Origin: Panax quinquefolius
Taxonomy: Eukaryota; Streptophyta; Magnoliopsida; Apiales; Araliaceae
Reading direction: 5' to 3'
DNA: 64,000 nucleotides
Assembly: GCA_020205615.1 (NCBI GenBank)
Contig: CM035163.1
Span: forward strand, 56,579,899-56,643,898
Within the stretch, counting starts at the first letter, position 1. Each line of letters opens with the position of its first letter. The translations under genes and the position numbers were made by a program. Positions 59,687 through 64,000 of the stretch are shown here, in pieces. The notes beneath the pieces are model-generated. The model had not been told where the DNA came from, ran no database searches, and worked only from the letters and a program-made list of their open reading frames with translations.

Positions 59687-61411
59687 GCATGATAAGCCAC
59701 CACGAAGCAACTCCATGGGGGATCAAAAATGTAAATAAAGCAGTAAATACTATCAATCGTCACGAAGTAAACTCCAGGCGGGACTTGAATGTAAATAAAG
59801 CTGTAAAAGCTATCAACTGTCACAAAGTAAACTCCAGGCAGGAAGAAATATAAAGAAAGCTGTAAAAGGCCACGAAGTAAACTCCAGGCCTGATAGAAAT
59901 GTAAATATATATATATATATATATATATAAAAGCAGTAAATGCACCAGATATAAAATCCAGGCTCATCGGATATGTTTGACAACAATTATATATATAAGT
60001 ATATATATATATATATAAAAGCAATTAAACGCACCGGATATAAAATCCAGGCTCATCAGACAGAGTCTGACAACAGTTTATATATATATAAGCAATTAAA
60101 TGCTCCAAACATAAGTCTAGGCTCAATCGAGGCATAACTCGATAATGTTAGTCCATATAAAAATATATACATATATATATATATATATAAGTATATATAT
60201 ACAGACAGAAAAGAAAACCACGGACCGAAGTCTGGACATACGCACACAACACAACTCTCAATGTGTAGAATAGTGTGTGCAAGTATGAAGAGAAAGGCTT
60301 TATAGAGTGTAAGAAGGCTTACAGTGGGCTGCCAATGCAGACTTCTATGACTCCAAATAGATAAACACTTAGCTCCCGCCGGTAAATGTATGACTGTATG
60401 TGGGCTAACAAGTGTTTAAAAAGAGCAAGCACTCAATATAGGATGTGTATAAAGCAAATTGGACAGGGCTTCCTCGCCTTTTCTTTTTTTTAAAATGGAT
60501 TGCCCAAGCTCTATATTTATAGAGTCGCTAGCCATGTAGTGTACCTACTACAATGCACCATGAGCACACACTGTGGGGCTACCCGGCCGCCTTGGGGTTT
60601 CATCGTCTGTCTCATCTCAAGCACGTGCACTCGTGAACTGTAATGTCCGTTCGAACTTGCAGAACTTCAATCCGAGCATCCGAACGAGGTATATACGACC
60701 TTCAGATTGCTTGTGTCGAGAGTTACGCAATGACATAGAATAGAGGTTGTACGAAGTCAGGAAGAGTGGACCATGCCCATGGTCTTCAAGCTTCAAATTC
60801 TATCAAGTGTGCTGCCACGCGTAATAGTCACTCGGGATTGGAATTCCTGGTTCTTGAAGGATATTGTTGTATGTATGTATGTATGAAGTGTTGAGACGAC
60901 GCGCCTATGTTAAGGTAGCAAGATGACGTTTGACTCTTCATCGAGGTTATCGCCTATTTGAGTTGAAAGCAGACGTTGCTCAGGATTACATCTAAGATTG
61001 GACTGCTGCAAGTGTTGAATGCCGTAATGTCATCTTATGGATGCTTGTCTGCCCGGTGTTAGCTCCGGGTCTGAGATATGAGTGCCTCGGCAGGAGGTCT
61101 GAGCTTGAAGCTGATAGCATGCATTTGAAACAAGCATTTTCAGAGTTATCGCCGAAACTACAACAACATTCCTTGGTGTTATCGCCAAAGACGAAACTCA
61201 GGGTTATCTCCAAGGTTGGAAATGATCCTTCCGATGTGTGTTCCGGTGTTGGAAATGATGCTCCTGGTGTATGGTCCGGGGTTGAGATTGAACTTCTAGT
61301 AGTATCCGGAATGGATGTGAACTGTCTTCCAGGGTTATCTTCAAAAGACGATTCTGCCCTTCTGCAATGTTAGTAACAGTTGTGCAGAAAATTTTGAGTG
61401 TCTACAATCCC
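58818..61411 (+). mobile_element. Solo LTR of a gypsy-type element (2.58 kb)
   Basis: The LTR (58823-61406) runs from TGTCGACGTCGAGATTTT to TTTTGAGTGTCTACA, between perfect copies of atccc (58818-58822 and 61407-61411). There is no internal region, so it arose by recombination between the two LTRs of a former element. The words agagtcgccaagtgg and gagggaaggtgttaggcacc near 58950-59110 recall Tat/Ogre-type LTRs; strand is assigned from that resemblance. Frames at 58950-61373, several rich in Tyr-Ile, are not genes. Confidence 0.88.
59600..60200 (+). repeat. Imperfect tandem units and AT microsatellites in the solo LTR
   Basis: Units of about 55-60 bp with cacgaagtaaactccaggc and aatgtaaataaagctgtaaa (about 59700-59935) grade into units with ataaaatccaggctcatc (59940-60140). 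Each is separated by (TA)n runs at about 59614-59683, 59905-59930, 59987-60018 and 60163-60200. Confidence 0.85.
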
Positions 61412-61551
61412 ATTTCAAATGTATATAGCCTTGTGGTGACACAACAAACTATATATAAATAAATAGGTAGACAACTCTTGTTAATTACATCATCATGTAA
61501 CTCCTTTTATTTTTCCTCTTAGATTATTTTGATTAAGTGGTGGCACATCTA
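61412..61551. other. Short spacer, nothing recognised
   Basis: AT-rich, between the solo LTR and E5. Confidence 0.5.
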
Positions 61552-63020
61552 TGACAACCCGAAAATTTATAAGATCTTGAACGATTAATTAAAGGTTAAA
61601 GAATAAAACCTAGATTGAAAGTAGAAGATTGATTAATTTTTTTTAAGAAAAATCAATACGATTTAATAATTGAAAGAGATTATGTAATAATATATATGTC
61701 AGGCCATATGAAGAAGGCCTATTGATTGTAGCAAACCGTATTAAGAGGTTTAATAGACATTAAATTAAATTTCTAGTCTAAATTATGAGTATATAAATTA
61801 TTTTATGATTTATGAAGGATATGTATGTTTACGTAAGCTGGTAAATATATTAAATTATATTTGCTATATGTAAATAAATTGATATAAACAATTTATAATG
61901 TGAGAAAATAAAATTATAAATTATTTTCTATATGTGATGTGTGCATGTTTGGTGTAACTTGTAATGGGGAGTTAATATATATATATATATATATACATTA
62001 CTTGAAAAATAAAAACAATTTATGTAATGAGGTAAAAAAAAGCGGAGTTAAGCATATAATATTTATATATACTTTACCCAAGAGTATTAGAATAAATTCT
62101 TATATAAAATTAATTTAATAAAGAAAAGATATTATATTTATCATAATATCTTAAAAAATAAATAAATTCTTAATTGAATTTATGATAATGAGGTAAGAGA
62201 TATTATATTATAATATCTTTGGGTATGTAAATAATTGTATTTACATAAGAAATTATGTATAGCATATTTATTTTACAATTATAAAATAAATACGTAATTT
62301 GAGTATGTTATGTTATATTTTATATAATTTATATATCAAAGATGAGTTATGTAAATTATATGATTCCAAGAGGGTAAAATAAATTAAGAAGATTTATGTA
62401 GTAACTTATTTGATTATATTAAGTTACTAAGGTTGGGTAATTAAATTAATTAACAAGAGCATTAAAAGAATAATTCATTTAATTAGTTAATTAAGCTAAA
62501 TTGATTAATTTCTTAAGTGCCCTTGCCTTTATTTGCAAGCTTGGTGACCAAGTTGGGCGTTATTTATCTTTCTCCTCCCTTCTTGTTGCCGTGAGTGGGA
62601 GGAAGAGAGAGGAGAGCAAGGAAGTTTAACTATAAAATACAAGTCTCAGCCTTCTCAGTGTAAGGTTTCTACTTAATAACATGGGGGTTAGCTTTGTCTT
62701 TTCTTTTTCTTAGTTAGGGTCATTTTAGTATTTTGCTCCAGCATTCCTTCACTAGTTTGTTACACTCAATTGCTGAGCTGTAGGAGTCCACGTGCTTTCG
62801 TTCCTTCTAGATTTGGAGCTGAGCATGCTATAGGTATGGAGACAATTGCTCACTTGAGGAGATGAATAAAATTAAATTGTTTTCTTGCTCCCTACTCTCT
62901 CTGAAATCTCTCTCCCTCTTTCTCTGCTATCTGCATTTCTGTGTTACTTTCTCTTAAATTCCATTCTGACACTCACTTACTCACAATCACATCACCGGAG
63001 AAGCCCACTGATTCCTTACA
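61552..63020 (+). repeat. E5 5' LTR
   Basis: The left end is placed at TGACAACCCG because of its TG start and its form, common in gypsy LTRs; the exact base is not proven. It holds (TA)n at about 61974-61996 and a TATAAAATACAAG segment at about 62631 that may be the promoter. Confidence 0.72.
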
Positions 63021-63022
63021 AA

Positions 63023-63034
63023 TTGGTATCAAAG
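63023..63034 (+). promoter_or_regulatory. E5 primer binding site
   Basis: TGGTATCAAAGC, two bases after the LTR end; one mismatch to the initiator-Met tRNA complement. Confidence 0.85.
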
Positions 63035-63052
63035 CCCACTTTCCTGAAATTC

Positions 63053-64000
63053 ATGGCCACCAACAACCAAAGGTTGAGCAATCTGGAGAATCAGGCTCAA
63101 GAGCAACACGGTACTATGCATCGATGCAAACCCAGCTGGGTGTATTAACTTCAATGCAACAAGGACTAGATGAAAAGATGGAGATGATGATGCAGAACTT
63201 TGAAGCACTTATGGGAATACAGAGACAATAGAAGGATGCGACTCAAACAGGTCATACGGAGCCTTCTACGAACTCTGTACTAGGTCCATTTGATCAACAT
63301 GCTAAGTTGGATAAATTTGATAGTATTTTTTGAACTATTAAATTTGAATTCCCAAAATTCATGGGGGAAAATCCCAGATCCTGGATAAGGAAATGCAACA
63401 AGTTGTTCTCCCACCACTTGGTACCTGATTCCCAGAAGGTTTACTTAGCAACAATGAGTTTTGAAGGGGAGGCTGAGGCATGGTACTCAAGTTATGTTCA
63501 GGAGGGACAAGAGTTATCTTGGGAATGCTTAAAAGAGGAGATAGTGGCTCGGTTCAATCCTGAGTCCAGTGATAATCCTATTGGGGAGCTAAAGAAGTTG
63601 CAACAGTTGGGGACAGTAGATGAATAAAGGAAAAAATTTGAAGAACTGAGGGGTTGGGCATTAAGTAGGAATCCTACTCTTAATGAAGAGTTCTTCATGG
63701 ATTGTTTTATGGGAGGTTTGAGGCTGGAAATACAATTAGGGGTGCAGGAGCTGAAGCCTAAAAGTCTAAAGGAATTCATAAGACTATCAAGGGTAGAGGA
63801 AGCTAAACTGGACGCCTAGCTTAAGAGAAGTAAGATGGTCAATAAACATGTAGCTAGTCCAGGTATGCATTCACATGGATATACACCACAGAGCAGACCA
63901 GTAGTTCATAACACCACTGACTCTGTGAGATCCATACCAGTAAGAGGATTAACCAGAGATCAAATCAATGAAAAGAGAAGGAAGGGATTATGTTTTTCCT
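63053..64000 (+). pseudogene. E5 gag, broken and cut by the window edge
   Basis: ATG 63053 begins MATNNQRLSNLENQAQEQHG, then a frameshift near 63110 leads to a coiled-coil-like segment (MQTQLGVLTSMQQGLDEKME). Stops follow at 63229, 63332 and 63625. The core reads FPKFMGENPRSWIRKCNKLF, then KVYLATMSFEGEAEAWY, W..LKEEIVARFNP and GELKKLQQLGTVDE, the standard gypsy gag pattern. The end (LTRDQINEKRRKGLCF at 63945-63998) is the usual lead-in to the zinc knuckle, which lies outside. Not functional as read. Confidence 0.88.

Larger units (their letters stand above)
61552..64000 (+). mobile_element. E5: Ty3/gypsy element, 5' part (runs off the window)
   Basis: An LTR of about 1.47 kb (61552-63020, TGACAACCCGAAAA to GATTCCTTACA) is followed by primer site TGGTATCAAAGC and a gag gene. 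The rest lies beyond 64000. The LTR differs from those of E2-E4 and T1. Confidence 0.82.

Noticed and set aside
59304..60247. Several long frames rich in Tyr-Ile-Tyr-Ile
   Set aside because: They are translations of (TA)n microsatellites inside the solo LTR. The same applies to frames at 32882-33226 and 45165-45380.
61041..61373. 110-codon frame in the solo LTR
   Set aside because: It lies fully inside an LTR with defined ends, has no family features, and its Pro/Ser/Leu repeat comes from repeated ccgg-type words.
1..64000. tRNA or rRNA genes
   Set aside because: The only tRNA-like words are retrotransposon primer sites of 12-15 bases; no cloverleaf or rRNA sequence was recognised.

Overview
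This is nuclear DNA from a flowering plant, most likely a eudicot with a large, repeat-rich genome. It has plant-type Ty1/copia and Ty3/gypsy LTR retrotransposons with initiator-Met tRNA primer sites, plus CACTA, Mutator-like, hAT-like and Stowaway DNA elements. It also has one intron-containing gene with GT-AG splice sites. There are no bacterial-style operons, rRNA genes or CRISPR arrays. Almost every long open frame is a transposon relic or a microsatellite artefact.

Layout. Positions 1-29263 are a three-level nest. The oldest layer is a minus-strand LTR element (T1). Its 4.36 kb LTR is at 24906-29263 and its internal part lies at 24236-24905 and, across the later insertion, at 1-456. A SIRE-like copia element (E1, 457-24230, target duplication cttag) inserted into T1. 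E1 was then hit in its 5' LTR by a minus-strand copia (Copia A, 1631-6773, duplication atatg) and in its 3' LTR by a gypsy element (E2, 15252-23497, duplication gtgat). E1 has lost recognisable gag-pol but keeps a decayed 3 kb open frame in the env-like position (9752-12782).

Positions 29264-34198 are the only host-gene territory. On the minus strand, three exons (33298-33358, 31277-31458, 30593-30676) with matching phases and canonical splice sites encode the N-terminal 109 residues of a plastid aromatic prenyltransferase of the homogentisate prenyltransferase (UbiA) family. Its introns and flanks carry a Mutator-like hairpin, two hAT-like MITEs, AT microsatellites and a Stowaway MITE. The later exons are not in the window. 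T1 and its nest sit where the third intron or the truncation point would be.

Positions 34199-42695 hold a truncated minus-strand gypsy element (E4), a hAT-like MITE placed exactly at its LTR end, a CACTA element (37883-41549, duplication ctc) and a SIRE-like LTR fragment. Positions 42696-58817 are a second minus-strand copia (Copia B), a sister of Copia A with the same internal deletions. It is interrupted by a full-length but mutated chromodomain gypsy element (E3, 46593-57566), whose gag, protease, RT, RNase H, integrase and chromodomain remain in order. Positions 58823-61406 are a solo LTR with a perfect atccc duplication. From 61552 to the end is the 5' LTR and broken gag of another gypsy element (E5).

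No retroelement here has an intact polyprotein, so all look immobile on their own. The best candidates for biology beyond transposon decay are the hidden prenyltransferase 5' gene end and the env-like open frame of E1, with its dispersed ATCGTAG words.
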